From assembly GCA_947072565.1 (NCBI GenBank), contig CAMTIM010000043.1, forward strand, positions 62,001 to 126,000: 64,000 nt of DNA, read 5' to 3'. The DNA is from an uncultured Peptostreptococcaceae bacterium (GTDB lineage: Bacteria > Bacillota > Clostridia > Peptostreptococcales > Peptostreptococcaceae). Shown here piece after piece: positions 55,285-64,000 of the stretch (the first letter of the stretch is position 1; the number at the start of each line of letters is the position of its first letter). A program made the position numbers and the translations under genes. The notes beneath the pieces are model-generated. The model worked only from the letters and a program-made list of their open reading frames with translations, did no database searches and had not been told where the DNA came from.

Positions 55285-56166
55285 TTAGTATCTCCTTTTC
55301 CCTTGTCTCATTTCATTTAATAGCTGTATATAACTTTCATATCTTTGCTTAGATATTTCTCCATTTTCTACAGCTTCTTTTACAGCACAACTAGGTTCAT
55401 TCTCATGTATACATCTTGACCCAAATTTACAATCATCAAACTCATCAAATTCTATAAAGTATCCTTTAAGTTCAGTTTCTCCTATGTCATCAAGTGTTAA
55501 AGAACTAAATCCTGGTGTATCTGCTACCATACCTCCGCATTCTAGTTTTAAAAGTTCAGCATGACGAGTGGTATGTTTACCTCTTTTTATTTTATCACTT
55601 ACTTCACCTGTTTGTAGCTTAAAATTTTTATCTATTTCATTTAATAAACTTGACTTACCTACTCCTGATGGTCCTGCAAAGACTACTACATTATCTCTTA
55701 GTTCATCTTTTATCTTATCTACATTTAATTTTGTTTCATTACTTACAGGAATTACCTTATATCCACTAAGTTCATATATTGCTTTTAGTTCATTTAATTT
55801 ATCATCATCATCTAAATCTACTTTAGTAAGAACTACGACTATCTCTAAATTTTCTTTTTCTGCTAATACTATAAATCTATCTAATAGAGATAAATTAGGC
55901 TTTGGATTTTTTATAGCAAATACTATAAGTACCTTATCAACATTCGCTATAGGTGGCCTTACAAGCTCTGTATCTCTCTTTTTAATATCTTCAACAACAC
56001 CTTTTTTAGTTTCTTCATCAACTACACTTATACTAACTCTATCTCCAACCAAAGGAGTTACTTTTTGCTTCCTAAATATACCTCTGGCTCTGCACTCATA
56101 AAGTCCGTTATCTGTATCTACGTAGTAAAATCCCCCTATTCCTTTTATTATTTGTCCATTTAACAT
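55285..56166 (-). CDS. rsgA: Ribosome small subunit GTPase RsgA
   Basis: A 293-aa circularly permuted GTPase in 30S maturation. N-terminal OB-fold; G4 LTKVDLD near 118; G1 GPSGVGKSSLLN near 165; G3 DTPGFSS near 215; C-terminal zinc site CKFGSRCIHENEPSC. Follows prkC after 143 bp. Confidence 0.97.
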   Translation of the reverse strand: MLNGQIIKGIGGFYYVDTDNGLYECRARGIFRKQKVTPLVGDRVSISVVDEETKKGVVEDIKKRDTELVRPPIANVDKVLIVFAIKNPKPNLSLLDRFIVLAEKENLEIVVVLTKVDLDDDDKLNELKAIYELSGYKVIPVSNETKLNVDKIKDELRDNVVVFAGPSGVGKSSLLNEIDKNFKLQTGEVSDKIKRGKHTTRHAELLKLECGGMVADTPGFSSLTLDDIGETELKGYFIEFDEFDDCKFGSRCIHENEPSCAVKEAVENGEISKQRYESYIQLLNEMRQGKRRY

Positions 56167-56269
56167 TTATTACCTCCTCTAAATTTTAACTAATATAATA
56201 TTAGTATCTTATTTTTATATAATATCATAATAGCTTTATAATTAATCTAATTTATTTTTATTATACAAA

Positions 56270-56306
56270 AAAGCCCACCTAATTTTATAATTAAGTAGGA
56301 CTTTTT
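56270..56306 (-). terminator. Terminator after prkC
   Basis: Imperfect stem with arms AGTCCTAC-TTAATT and AATTAGGTGGGCT followed by TTTTTTG on the minus strand, immediately after the prkC stop. Confidence 0.75.
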
Positions 56307-56309
56307 TTA

Positions 56310-58115
56310 TTATTGTTGAGATTGCACATTTTCTGTTGGTGGTGGTTGACTATTAGAGTCATCCGGATTCGTTGTTGGTTTATCCGGCTTTGATTCTTCC
56401 GGTTTTGATTGATCTGGTTTTTCTGGCTTTGATTGATCCGGTTTTGATTGATCTGGTTTTTCTGGCTTTGATTGATCTGGTTTTTCTTCTTCTGGTTTTG
56501 GTTCCTCTGGTTTTGGTTGTTCTGGTTCTGGAGTAACAACCGGCTCCTGTTCTTGCTTAGGAGGCTTTACAACTTCCGTCCCTTTACTTACTATTACATT
56601 CACTTTAGAATCTTGATTGAAGCTATCTGAAGCTGATTTAGGGTCTTGGCTTATTACAAGTCCTTTATTAACAAAATCACTAAATTCATAGCTTACATTA
56701 CCTAGTTTCATTTTATTTTCTTTTAAAATATTTTCAGCATCTTGTAATGTTTTTCCAACTACATTAGGAATATCAGATTCTTGTGCACCTTTACTTAATA
56801 CTATGTTTACAGTATCTCCTGCTTTAAGCTCTGTACCAGCAGCTGGTGTCTGAGATATTATATAATTTTCCTTTACATCTTTGCTAAATTCTTCACTTGA
56901 TATTGCTACTTTCAATCCTAATTTTTCAATTTCTTTTTGAGCATCATCTAAATAAGCACTTTTTACATCTGGCGCAGTAACAGATTCTACATTATCACTA
57001 CTATTTCCAAAGAATTTAAATGCTAAAACCATCTGTGTCACAAGTATAACCACTAACAACACTGCCGCTACTGTTAATACTTTTTTCATTCTAGGACTAT
57101 CTTCTTTAGACTTCTTTTTCTTTTTCTTACTTTTCCTATTTTTCTTAGGTTTTTCTTCTTCATAATCATCATCTTCATCATCTTCTTGTTCCATATTAGG
57201 AACAATAGGAGATTGTTTCATAGATTTATTTAATTCTTTTTCATCTATTTTTTGTGTAGCGTAATTATCATATTCTTTTATAAAATCTAAATCTATATTT
57301 TTTTCTATATACTCGATATCTTCTATTACTTCTTCCGCAGTTTGATATCTATTAACACTAGATTTTTCAGTTAACTTTTTTATTATAGTCCTTACACTTT
57401 GAGGTATACTTATTTTTTCCTCAGGTGTAAACTCTATCTCATCATTTATATGTTGAAGAGCTATAGATATAGGACTGTCACCTCTAAACGGAACTTTTCC
57501 TATTAGCATCTCGTATAAAACTATTCCTAATGAGTAAAGGTCAGCATTACTTGTTACAAATTTTCCTTTTGCTTGTTCTGGAGAAAAATAATGTACAGAA
57601 CCTATTATACTACCTATATTTGTCATAGTTGAATTTGACACAGCTTTAGCTATACCAAAATCTGCAACTTTAACTATCCTACCCTCATTAGATATAAGTA
57701 TGTTATGAGGCTTTATGTCTCTATGTACAATTCCTTTTTTATGAGCTGAACTAAGAGCCATAGCTATTTGCTTAGTTATATCAAGCGCTGTATATTCATC
57801 TAACGTTCCTTCATTTTTTATTATCTCTTTTAAATTTTGTCCATCTATAAATTCCATAACGATATAGTGAACTTTACCATCTTCACCTACATCATATACA
57901 TTTACTATGTTAGGATGAGAAAGGCTAGCTACAGCTTCTGCTTCTCTCTTAAACTTACCTAAAAATTCTTCATCATCTACAAACTCTGGCCTAAGAACCT
58001 TCACAGCTACAGTTCTATTTAACAATCTATCTTTGGCTTCATATACAAAAGCCATTCCTCCATCACCAACTTTTCTGATGATTTCATATCTATTGCCTAA
58101 AACAGTTTCTCCCAC
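56310..58115 (-). CDS. prkC: PASTA-domain Ser/Thr protein kinase PrkC
   Basis: A 601-aa membrane kinase of the cell-wall sensing type. Kinase domain about 10-270: VKVLRPEF, HRDIKPHNILIS, VADFGIAKA. A Lys-rich juxtamembrane stretch (about 315-345) precedes one transmembrane helix (about 347-370). Outside are two PASTA domains (about 378-445 and 446-515), fewer than the three of B. subtilis, then an 84-residue Pro/Lys/Glu tail with KPDQS repeats. GTG start at 58115. Adjacent to its phosphatase gene prpC. Confidence 0.95.
   Translation of the reverse strand: MGETVLGNRYEIIRKVGDGGMAFVYEAKDRLLNRTVAVKVLRPEFVDDEEFLGKFKREAEAVASLSHPNIVNVYDVGEDGKVHYIVMEFIDGQNLKEIIKNEGTLDEYTALDITKQIAMALSSAHKKGIVHRDIKPHNILISNEGRIVKVADFGIAKAVSNSTMTNIGSIIGSVHYFSPEQAKGKFVTSNADLYSLGIVLYEMLIGKVPFRGDSPISIALQHINDEIEFTPEEKISIPQSVRTIIKKLTEKSSVNRYQTAEEVIEDIEYIEKNIDLDFIKEYDNYATQKIDEKELNKSMKQSPIVPNMEQEDDEDDDYEEEKPKKNRKSKKKKKKSKEDSPRMKKVLTVAAVLLVVILVTQMVLAFKFFGNSSDNVESVTAPDVKSAYLDDAQKEIEKLGLKVAISSEEFSKDVKENYIISQTPAAGTELKAGDTVNIVLSKGAQESDIPNVVGKTLQDAENILKENKMKLGNVSYEFSDFVNKGLVISQDPKSASDSFNQDSKVNVIVSKGTEVVKPPKQEQEPVVTPEPEQPKPEEPKPEEEKPDQSKPEKPDQSKPDQSKPEKPDQSKPEESKPDKPTTNPDDSNSQPPPTENVQSQQ
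56406..56483. repeat. Tandem KPDQS-coding repeats in prkC
   Basis: This stretch encodes residues 545-570 of PrkC with KPDQS four times, in part as KPEKPDQS units. The DNA copies are nearly identical, so copy number may vary between strains. Not a CRISPR array: repeats are short, in frame, and without unique spacers. Confidence 0.85.
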
Positions 58116-58127
58116 ATTATCACCGTC

Positions 58128-58877
58128 CTACTTATCTTCTATTAATATAACTGAAATATTGTCTTTTCCAGCTATTTCATTAGCTTTATTTATTAATTTC
58201 TTAGTTAAATCTAATACAGGCTCTTTTTCCATTATTATCTCTTTTATACTTTCATACTCAACAAATCCTGTTAGCCCATCACTTGCTAAGAGTATCCTAT
58301 TGCCTCTTTCTATTTTATGCTTAAATATGTCTACTATTACCATTTCATCAGTGCCCATTGCTCTAGTTATATGATTTCTTCTTGGGTGATTTTTTGCTTC
58401 TTCTTCAGTAATAACTTTGGCTCTGACAAGTTCTTCTACTATTGAGTGGTCTATAGTAATCTTAGCAAATCCATTTTTATCTAATAAATAACATCTACTA
58501 TCTCCAACATTTGCTACATATAAATTATCCTTATATAGTATAGCCGTCGTTAAAGTAGTTCCCATGCCTTCGCAGTCAATTTCATTCTTAGATTTTTCAT
58601 AGATAATACTATTCACACTATTATAAGCTTGTTTAATTATATCATCAACATAATCTATTTTGATGTTATGACTTTGTAGTAAATTTTCTTTTAAAAAAGA
58701 TATAATATTTTCTACAGCTAGCTCACTCGCAACTTCTCCCTTTTTATGGCCACCCATTCCATCAGCTAAAGCAAATATTCCTATAGATCCAAAATCTGTA
58801 TCTATAATTTCCCCCTTACAATAGTCTTCGTTATTTTTTCTAACCTTTCCTATATCGGAGGCACAACTATAAATCAT
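58128..58877 (-). CDS. prpC: PP2C-type protein phosphatase PrpC
   Basis: A 249-aa metal-dependent phosphatase. Motifs: RKNNEDYC, ALADGMGGHKKGEVAS near 38, NVGDSRCYLL near 118, LLASDGLTGFV near 193 and AGKDNISVILI near the end. It reverses PrkC phosphorylation; it precedes prkC by 12 bp. Confidence 0.96.
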   Translation of the reverse strand: MIYSCASDIGKVRKNNEDYCKGEIIDTDFGSIGIFALADGMGGHKKGEVASELAVENIISFLKENLLQSHNIKIDYVDDIIKQAYNSVNSIIYEKSKNEIDCEGMGTTLTTAILYKDNLYVANVGDSRCYLLDKNGFAKITIDHSIVEELVRAKVITEEEAKNHPRRNHITRAMGTDEMVIVDIFKHKIERGNRILLASDGLTGFVEYESIKEIIMEKEPVLDLTKKLINKANEIAGKDNISVILIEDK

Positions 58878-58895
58878 ACAACTTCCCCCTTACAG

Positions 58896-59927
58896 CTACT
58901 TATGTTTTCTTCGTAATTGTCCACAAGCTCCACCAATATCAGAACCCATAGATATTCTTACTGTAGCTGGAATTTTATTTTTTTCCAAAACATCTCTAAA
59001 CTTGTAGATATAAGCTTTATCCGGTCTTTCGAAACTTCTTTCTTCCACCGTATTTATCGGTATTAAGTTAACATGACATAGCATTCCTTTTAATAACTTT
59101 GCAATGTCTAAAGCTTCTTGTTGTGAGTCATTAACACCTTTTATAAGCGAATATTCAAAAGTTACTCTTCTATTAGTCTTTTGTATATAATATTTACATG
59201 CATCTATTATATCTTTTACTGAGTATGCTTTTGCAACTGGCATAATTTCTATTCTTTTCTCATCGTATGGTGAGTGTAGTGAAAGAGCTAAATTTATAGG
59301 TAGTCCTAAGTCTGCCAATTCTCTCATCTTTGGGGCTATTCCACAAGTTGATAATGTTATATGTCTATATCCAATGTTAAGGCCATTTTCATCATTAACA
59401 ATTTTTAAAAATTGCTTAGTATTTTCAAAATTATCTAATGGTTCTCCGCTTCCCATTAAAACAAGGTTAGATACTCTTTTTCCAGTATCCTCTTGTATTT
59501 TTAAAACCTGGTCTAGTATTTCCCAAGGCTCTAAATTTCTTAATAATCCATCTATTGTAGATGCACAAAATACACATCCCATTCTGCATCCTACTTGATT
59601 AGAAATACAAACCGTAACCCTATCTTCATAGTCCATCATTACAGTTTCTATTATATTACCATCATTTAATAAAAACAAATACTTTTTAGTTCTATCAACC
59701 TTAGATTCTAACTTTAATTCAATTTCAATATTACCAATATAAGATACATTTTCAAGTTTTTCTCTTATTGAATTTGGTATATTGTTCATATCATCAAAGC
59801 TTTTAGCTCCTTTATATATCCATGAAAAAACTTGGCTACCTCTAAAAGCTTTTTCGCCTATAGTTTTCATGAATTCTTTCATTTGTTCTTCTGTAAAGTT
59901 TTTTAATGCTACTTTATTTTGATTCAT
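58896..59927 (-). CDS. rlmN: Dual-specificity 23S rRNA/tRNA adenine C2 methyltransferase
   Basis: A 343-aa radical-SAM enzyme methylating 23S rRNA A2503 and tRNA A37. The cluster motif is CRMGCVFC near residue 112; methyl-carrier Cys is in IGGACGQL near the C-terminus. It follows rsmB by 7 bp. Confidence 0.97.
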   Translation of the reverse strand: MNQNKVALKNFTEEQMKEFMKTIGEKAFRGSQVFSWIYKGAKSFDDMNNIPNSIREKLENVSYIGNIEIELKLESKVDRTKKYLFLLNDGNIIETVMMDYEDRVTVCISNQVGCRMGCVFCASTIDGLLRNLEPWEILDQVLKIQEDTGKRVSNLVLMGSGEPLDNFENTKQFLKIVNDENGLNIGYRHITLSTCGIAPKMRELADLGLPINLALSLHSPYDEKRIEIMPVAKAYSVKDIIDACKYYIQKTNRRVTFEYSLIKGVNDSQQEALDIAKLLKGMLCHVNLIPINTVEERSFERPDKAYIYKFRDVLEKNKIPATVRISMGSDIGGACGQLRRKHK

Positions 59928-59934
59928 ATTATCA

Positions 59935-61260
59935 CTACCTTACTCTTATTAATTTAGCTATAAAGAAACCATCCATTCCATGTATATGTGGGTATATTTT
60001 TAAGTATCCTTTATCTTGATTGTCTACATCTACATTTACTGCATCTATTGGAACTAGCTTGAAATTATCATTTTCCTTAAGGAAAGCATTGATTATATCT
60101 ATATTTTCAACATCTTGAATAGTACAAGTACTATATACTAAAACTCCATTTATTTTAACATATTTTGAAGCATTTTTTAATATTTTACTTTGTATAGATG
60201 GTAATTCTTTAAGATCTGCTTTTTCTTTGTATTTTATCTCTGGCTTTCTTCTTATTATGCCAAGACCTGAACAAGGAACATCAGCTAATACATAATCAAA
60301 TGCATCTATATTATCATTGTCTAATACAGATGCATCAAAACACTGAGCTTCTATATTTGTAAGGCCTAGTCTATTTGCAGTTGCATTTATAAGCTTTATT
60401 TTATGCTCAAATATATCTCTAGATACTATATGCCCAGTATTGTTCATAATAGTTGCTAAGTGAGTAGTCTTTCCACCTGGAGCACTACATATATCTAATA
60501 CACGTGAATTTTCTTTAGGATTAACTATTTTTCCTACAATCATAGAACTTATATCTTGTACAGTAAATAATCCATCTTTAAATAATTTATTATTTTCTAT
60601 ATTTTTAAGGTTTTCTACTCTTATTGCTTCTTCTAATGTAGATACCTTAAAACATTTTATATTCATATCTGATAACTTATTCATAAGTTCTTCTCTAGTA
60701 GTTTTTAAAGTATTTACTCTTATATAAATACTAGGTTTCTCATTGTTTGCATCTAATAAATCTTCTGTAAATTCTTGTCCAAATTTTTCAACCCAATTTT
60801 TTATCATCCATGGTTTATATGAATACTTTGTAGATAAATACATTATATTATCAGTTATATCTACTTTTGCTATAGTTTCTTTTTGTCTTATTACATTTCT
60901 AAGAATTGCATTTACAAATCCTGATGATTTTTTATCAAATCCATTAACTAAATTTACAGTTTCATTTACTGCTGCATAATCTGAAACACTATCTAAAAAT
61001 AGAATTTGATAAATTCCCATTTCTAAAAATATTCTTACATGCATTTGCATTTTTTCTGCTTTCATTTTTGAAAGTTTATTCATAACATAATCTAAGTAGT
61101 TTCTATTTTCTATAACTCCATATATAAGCTCAGTTGCGAACCCTCTATCTTGATCTTTTATTTCTAATTCTTTAAAATGTTTGTTTATTGACATGTTAGA
61201 ATAATTTTTATTCTTTTCTATATCGCTTAGTACTTTAAATGCTATTTCTCTTGCGTTCAT
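59935..61260 (-). CDS. rsmB: 16S rRNA (cytosine(967)-C(5))-methyltransferase
   Basis: A 441-aa protein with an N-terminal NusB-like domain (about 1-130) and a SAM methyltransferase domain: DICSAPGGKTTHLA near 258, ADVPCSGLGIIRRKPEI near 324 and the catalytic Cys in YSTCTIQDVEN near 380. Confidence 0.97.
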   Translation of the reverse strand: MNAREIAFKVLSDIEKNKNYSNMSINKHFKELEIKDQDRGFATELIYGVIENRNYLDYVMNKLSKMKAEKMQMHVRIFLEMGIYQILFLDSVSDYAAVNETVNLVNGFDKKSSGFVNAILRNVIRQKETIAKVDITDNIMYLSTKYSYKPWMIKNWVEKFGQEFTEDLLDANNEKPSIYIRVNTLKTTREELMNKLSDMNIKCFKVSTLEEAIRVENLKNIENNKLFKDGLFTVQDISSMIVGKIVNPKENSRVLDICSAPGGKTTHLATIMNNTGHIVSRDIFEHKIKLINATANRLGLTNIEAQCFDASVLDNDNIDAFDYVLADVPCSGLGIIRRKPEIKYKEKADLKELPSIQSKILKNASKYVKINGVLVYSTCTIQDVENIDIINAFLKENDNFKLVPIDAVNVDVDNQDKGYLKIYPHIHGMDGFFIAKLIRVR

Positions 61261-61304
61261 ATAATTTTCTCCTCGAATGTCTATATTCTATTTAGATTTG
61301 CGTA

Positions 61305-61329
61305 GAAAAAGTCCTAGAAACACTAGGAC
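61305..61329 (-). terminator. Intrinsic terminator after the zinc protease gene
   Basis: Stem GTCCTAG / CTAGGAC (61311-61317, 61323-61329) followed on the minus strand by TTTTTC. It lies inside the def-fmt-rsmB string, so rsmB and later genes need read-through or their own promoter. Confidence 0.88.
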
Positions 61330-61337
61330 AATCTCTG

Positions 61338-62030
61338 TTAATCATTATCTCTATTTGCTATTGCTAATAATCTTAACAATTGAAGAACTGATGTAAGAGC
61401 TGCTGCTACATATGTTAATGCAGCTGCTGTAAGTACTTTTCTACTTTGGCTAGCCTCTTTACCTTCTACAATTCCTAAGTTAGAAAGTTGAGCTACTGCT
61501 CTATTTGATGCATTAAACTCTACTGGTAAAGTTATTATTTGGAAAATTACAGATACTGAAAATAGTAATATTCCTATCTCTAAAAGTGGTCCTCTACTCA
61601 TAAAAAATCCTAGTGCTATTAAAAACCAAGATATATTTGATGCAAAATTTACAACAGGAACTAAAGTACTTCTTAATTGAAGTGGTGCATAACCTTTAGC
61701 ATGTTGAATTGCATGACCGCATTCATGTGCTGCAACTGATATTGATGTTATAGAAGTTCCATAGTATACATCCTGTGACAGTCTCACAACGTTACTTCTA
61801 GGGTCATAATGATCACTTAAACGACCTTTAACCATTTCTATTGATACATTGTATAAACCATTAGAATCTAATATTTTTCTAGCTACTGCTTCTCCACTAT
61901 ATCCTCTACTTGAATTTACTCTTAAGTATCTACTTGTTGTAGAAGTTACTTTAAACTGAGCATACATCGTAAATAGTATTGCTGGCAGTAATATTATCAT
62001 AGTAGGATCCCACATAAAATATGGATACAT
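61338..62030 (-). CDS. Membrane zinc metallopeptidase (YugP family)
   Basis: A 230-aa protein with the zinc motif HECGHAIQH near residue 122 and about four membrane segments. The frame extends to a TTG at 62051, but the AGGAGAG site is 8 nt before the ATG at 62030, the preferred start. Function of the family is not settled. It is inserted between rsmB and the DUF116 gene, an arrangement I recall from other clostridia. Confidence 0.9.
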   Translation of the reverse strand: MYPYFMWDPTMIILLPAILFTMYAQFKVTSTTSRYLRVNSSRGYSGEAVARKILDSNGLYNVSIEMVKGRLSDHYDPRSNVVRLSQDVYYGTSITSISVAAHECGHAIQHAKGYAPLQLRSTLVPVVNFASNISWFLIALGFFMSRGPLLEIGILLFSVSVIFQIITLPVEFNASNRAVAQLSNLGIVEGKEASQSRKVLTAAALTYVAAALTSVLQLLRLLAIANRDND

Positions 62031-62053
62031 ATAAAACACTCTCCTATACAAAT

Positions 62054-62788
62054 TTAATTAGATGTAAAGAATTTTATTGCTTGTTCTATTTCTTTAACAT
62101 CTATACTTGTGTCTACACAAGGCCCATTGGGTCTTTTATTAAATACACCTAAAACTGGTATCTTTCTTACATCTTGTACTCCAGCAGTTAAATCTCTTTC
62201 ACAAGCTACTGCTATAATAGCTTTAGGCTTGTTATCAACAATGATTTTTCTAGCTAAAGTTCCTCCTGTAGCTACAAAAATATTTACATTTGTTTTTTCT
62301 TTTAGTTTAACTAAGTCACCTATATTACATAACCCACATTTAGCACAAGTTTCTATATTAGTAGTTACTTTTAATTTACAACTATTCTTTTGAACACAAT
62401 GTGGTATAAGTATAAGTATCTCTTCATTTTTAATATTATATTTATTACTATATATATATTTGTTATTTAGCTTTACATATACTTTTCTTATTTCATTCTT
62501 TGATATCCCTATTAAGTCAGCTACAAAAGTTATTATAGGAAATAATATGCTAACTATTTTAAAATTGATTTTCATCGCTAAAACATTAACCTTTTTATCT
62601 TTAATAACATTATTAGTAATTAGTATAGAAAATATTATTGATAATGAAATAATTGCTGCTATCATATCTATAAATATAGTAAATATATCAGTTAAGCTAG
62701 ATATAAAAATATTAATAGTTACTACACTTACTATTAATATTCCTAAAAGTATACTTATTGCTGTCATATATTTTTTTGAGTCTATCAT
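62054..62788 (-). CDS. DUF116 family membrane protein
   Basis: A 244-aa protein with three hydrophobic segments in the first 100 residues and a C-terminal Cys-rich domain: HCVQKNSCKLKVTTN, then CAKCGLCNIGD, and ACERDLTAGVQ. The Cys spacing could hold a metal or Fe-S cluster. The frame opens at a GTG at 62797, but that codon forms part of the AGGTGA ribosome-binding site; the ATG at 62788 is preferred. Function unknown; commonly next to fmt in clostridia. Confidence 0.82.
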   Translation of the reverse strand: MIDSKKYMTAISILLGILIVSVVTINIFISSLTDIFTIFIDMIAAIISLSIIFSILITNNVIKDKKVNVLAMKINFKIVSILFPIITFVADLIGISKNEIRKVYVKLNNKYIYSNKYNIKNEEILILIPHCVQKNSCKLKVTTNIETCAKCGLCNIGDLVKLKEKTNVNIFVATGGTLARKIIVDNKPKAIIAVACERDLTAGVQDVRKIPVLGVFNKRPNGPCVDTSIDVKEIEQAIKFFTSN

Positions 62789-62797
62789 ATATTTCAC

Positions 62798-63727
62798 CTA
62801 GCCTAGTATTTTTCCAGATTCTATACTATTTCCTTTTATATACTCTGATACTAGCACTCTTTTCTTCCCTGGCATTTGTAATTCTTCTATTAAAATAATA
62901 TTCTCTTTAGTGCTTACTCTCATTCCATCTTTATCTACTTTAAGTATAGTTCCACAAGGTTTATCGCTAGTTTCACTTAAAACTTTAGTTTTCCATACTT
63001 TAATAGTTTTGTCATCGTATGTTGTATATGCACTTGGCCATGGATTTACACCTCTTACAAGATTATGTATATCTTTGGCACTTTTATTCCAATTTATATT
63101 TCCTAATGCTTTATTCATCATAGGTGCATAAGTAAATTCTTCATGATTTTGCTTTTCTCTAGGTGCACACCCTTTTTCTATTAAATCTAGCGTTTCTTTT
63201 AGTGTTTGTGCTCCTATTTCCATCATTTTATCATGAAGCTCACCTGCATTTATTTCATCATCAAGTTTAAATTCTGTTTTTAATATCATATCTCCAGTAT
63301 CTAAGCCTTCATCCATATACATAGTAGTTACACCAGTTTTATCTTCACCATTTATTATAACCCAATTTATAGGAGCTGCTCCTCTGTACTTTGGTAATAA
63401 TGAAACGTGAACATTTATACATCCTAATTCAGGAATATCAAGTATAGCCTTTGGAAGAATTTGACCAAATGCTACTACTACTATAACATCTGGATTAAGT
63501 TCCTTTATAGTTTCTATAAAGCTCTCTTCTCTAGCTTTTAGTGGTTGATGTACTGGTATATCATATTTTAGTGCAAGTTCCTTTACAGGTGGCATACCTA
63601 ATTTCTTACCTCTATTTTGAGGTTTATCCGGTTGAGTTACAACACCTACAACTTCATGTTTTTCATCTATTATCTTTTGTAAACATCCAGTTGCAATTTC
63701 TGGAGTTCCCATAAATACTATTTTCAT
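62798..63727 (-). CDS. fmt: Methionyl-tRNA formyltransferase
   Basis: A 309-aa enzyme that formylates initiator tRNA. N-terminal FMGTPEIATGCL; catalytic region INVHVSLLPKYRGAAPINW near 106 and DEGLDTGDMI near 143; C-terminal OB domain. Follows def by 14 bp. Confidence 0.97.
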   Translation of the reverse strand: MKIVFMGTPEIATGCLQKIIDEKHEVVGVVTQPDKPQNRGKKLGMPPVKELALKYDIPVHQPLKAREESFIETIKELNPDVIVVVAFGQILPKAILDIPELGCINVHVSLLPKYRGAAPINWVIINGEDKTGVTTMYMDEGLDTGDMILKTEFKLDDEINAGELHDKMMEIGAQTLKETLDLIEKGCAPREKQNHEEFTYAPMMNKALGNINWNKSAKDIHNLVRGVNPWPSAYTTYDDKTIKVWKTKVLSETSDKPCGTILKVDKDGMRVSTKENIILIEELQMPGKKRVLVSEYIKGNSIESGKILG

Positions 63728-63741
63728 ATTTCCAACTCCTA

Positions 63742-64000
63742 TTACTTTTGTATTTTATCTACAAATAATACTCCATCTAAGTGATCTATTTCATGGCAAA
63801 ATGCTCTTGCTAAAAGTTCTTCGCCTTCTATTTCAAATAATTGACCTTTTCTATTAAATGCTCTTACTTTTACTTTGTAAGGTCTTTTAACTTCTCCAAC
63901 TTCTCCAACAACACTTAAACATCCTTCGTCATCTATTTGTTCTCCAGATGTTTGTATTATTTCTGGATTTATAAGTTCTATTATTCCATCACCTATATCT
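63742..64000 (-). CDS. def: Peptide deformylase, C-terminal part
   Basis: About 86 codons lie in the window; the N-terminus is beyond the high-coordinate edge. The peptide shows EGCLSV (motif 2) and [12 protein letters not shown] (motif 3, zinc ligands and catalytic Glu), ending in FVDKIQK. It removes the formyl group from new proteins, the partner of fmt. Confidence 0.95.
   Translation of the reverse strand, partial: DIGDGIIELINPEIIQTSGEQIDDEGCLSVVGEVGEVKRPYKVKVRAFNRKGQLFEIEGEELLARAFCHEIDHLDGVLFVDKIQK

Noticed and set aside
56406-56483. Short tandem repeats that might suggest a CRISPR array
   Set aside because: The units are a few codons long, contiguous, in frame with prkC, and lack spacers.
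56291-56539. An 82-codon minus-strand frame rich in Gln and Asn
   Set aside because: It is an alternate-frame reading of the repetitive PrkC tail; the repeats keep other frames open. It has no ribosome-binding site.

Overview
This AT-rich window is chromosomal core DNA from an endospore-forming anaerobic Firmicute, most likely a member of the Peptostreptococcaceae close to Clostridioides difficile. The evidence is a Spo0A of the C. difficile type, the complete spoIIIAA-AH operon, spoIIM, spoIVB and spoVM, a FapR-plsX-fabHKDG-acpP-fabF operon using FabK, and a lactate dehydrogenase/EtfAB operon typical of anaerobic clostridia. Species assignment is inference. No rRNA, tRNA, CRISPR array, insertion sequence or prophage was seen. 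Nearly every gene lies on the minus strand; the plus-strand genes are tmcAL, ylbJ and rpmB.

Layout, low to high coordinate. (1) 1-7976: one close-packed minus-strand transcript running from a SteA-like protein through an MctB/SteB-like protein, a family 2 glycosyltransferase, a MraY-like membrane protein, a DUF3866 protein, a Nudix hydrolase, SpoIIM, a XerD-like recombinase with altered catalytic residues, DeoB and the start of a purine nucleoside phosphorylase. (2) 8130-21034: cca, spo0A (SigH-type promoter with an overlapping 0A box), spoIVB, recN, tlyA, dxs (long structured leader), a DUF212 protein, ispA, xseB, xseA, a TsaD-like paralogue, nusB and yqhY. (3) 21217-26347: the spoIIIA operon behind a SigE-type promoter. 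(4) 27021-33810: the fatty acid operon under FapR, with a clear FapR operator. (5) 34021-36094: rpmF, a YceD-type DUF177 gene and ackA. (6) 36410-46230: tmcAL, a complete lactate-oxidation operon (permease, racemase, EtfB, EtfA with a ferredoxin-like domain, FAD lactate dehydrogenase) with its GntR/FadR regulator and a palindromic operator, then ylbJ. (7) 46242-64000: the conserved Firmicute block coaD-rsmD-recG-fakA-yloU / rpmB / spoVM / thiN-rpe-rsgA-prkC-prpC-rlmN-rsmB-(zinc protease)-(DUF116)-fmt-def, with def cut by the window end.

Two genes shorter than usual ORF cut-offs were found by reading the sequence: spoVM (22 codons) and a 48-codon membrane protein next to it. rpmF (58 codons) was also added. 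Several starts were moved to match ribosome-binding sites (nudF-like, cca, spo0A, fabF, lctP, ylbJ, recG, the zinc protease, the DUF116 gene).

The strongest items for follow-up are: the XerD-like protein in which three of six catalytic positions are substituted; the co-transcribed SteA/SteB/glycosyltransferase/MraY-like/DUF3866 set, which resembles an envelope or division module; the structured leader or small RNA upstream of dxs; the inverted repeats around the lactate regulator; and the repetitive Pro/Lys-rich tail on the PASTA kinase PrkC. No wholly new system is demonstrated; these are candidates.
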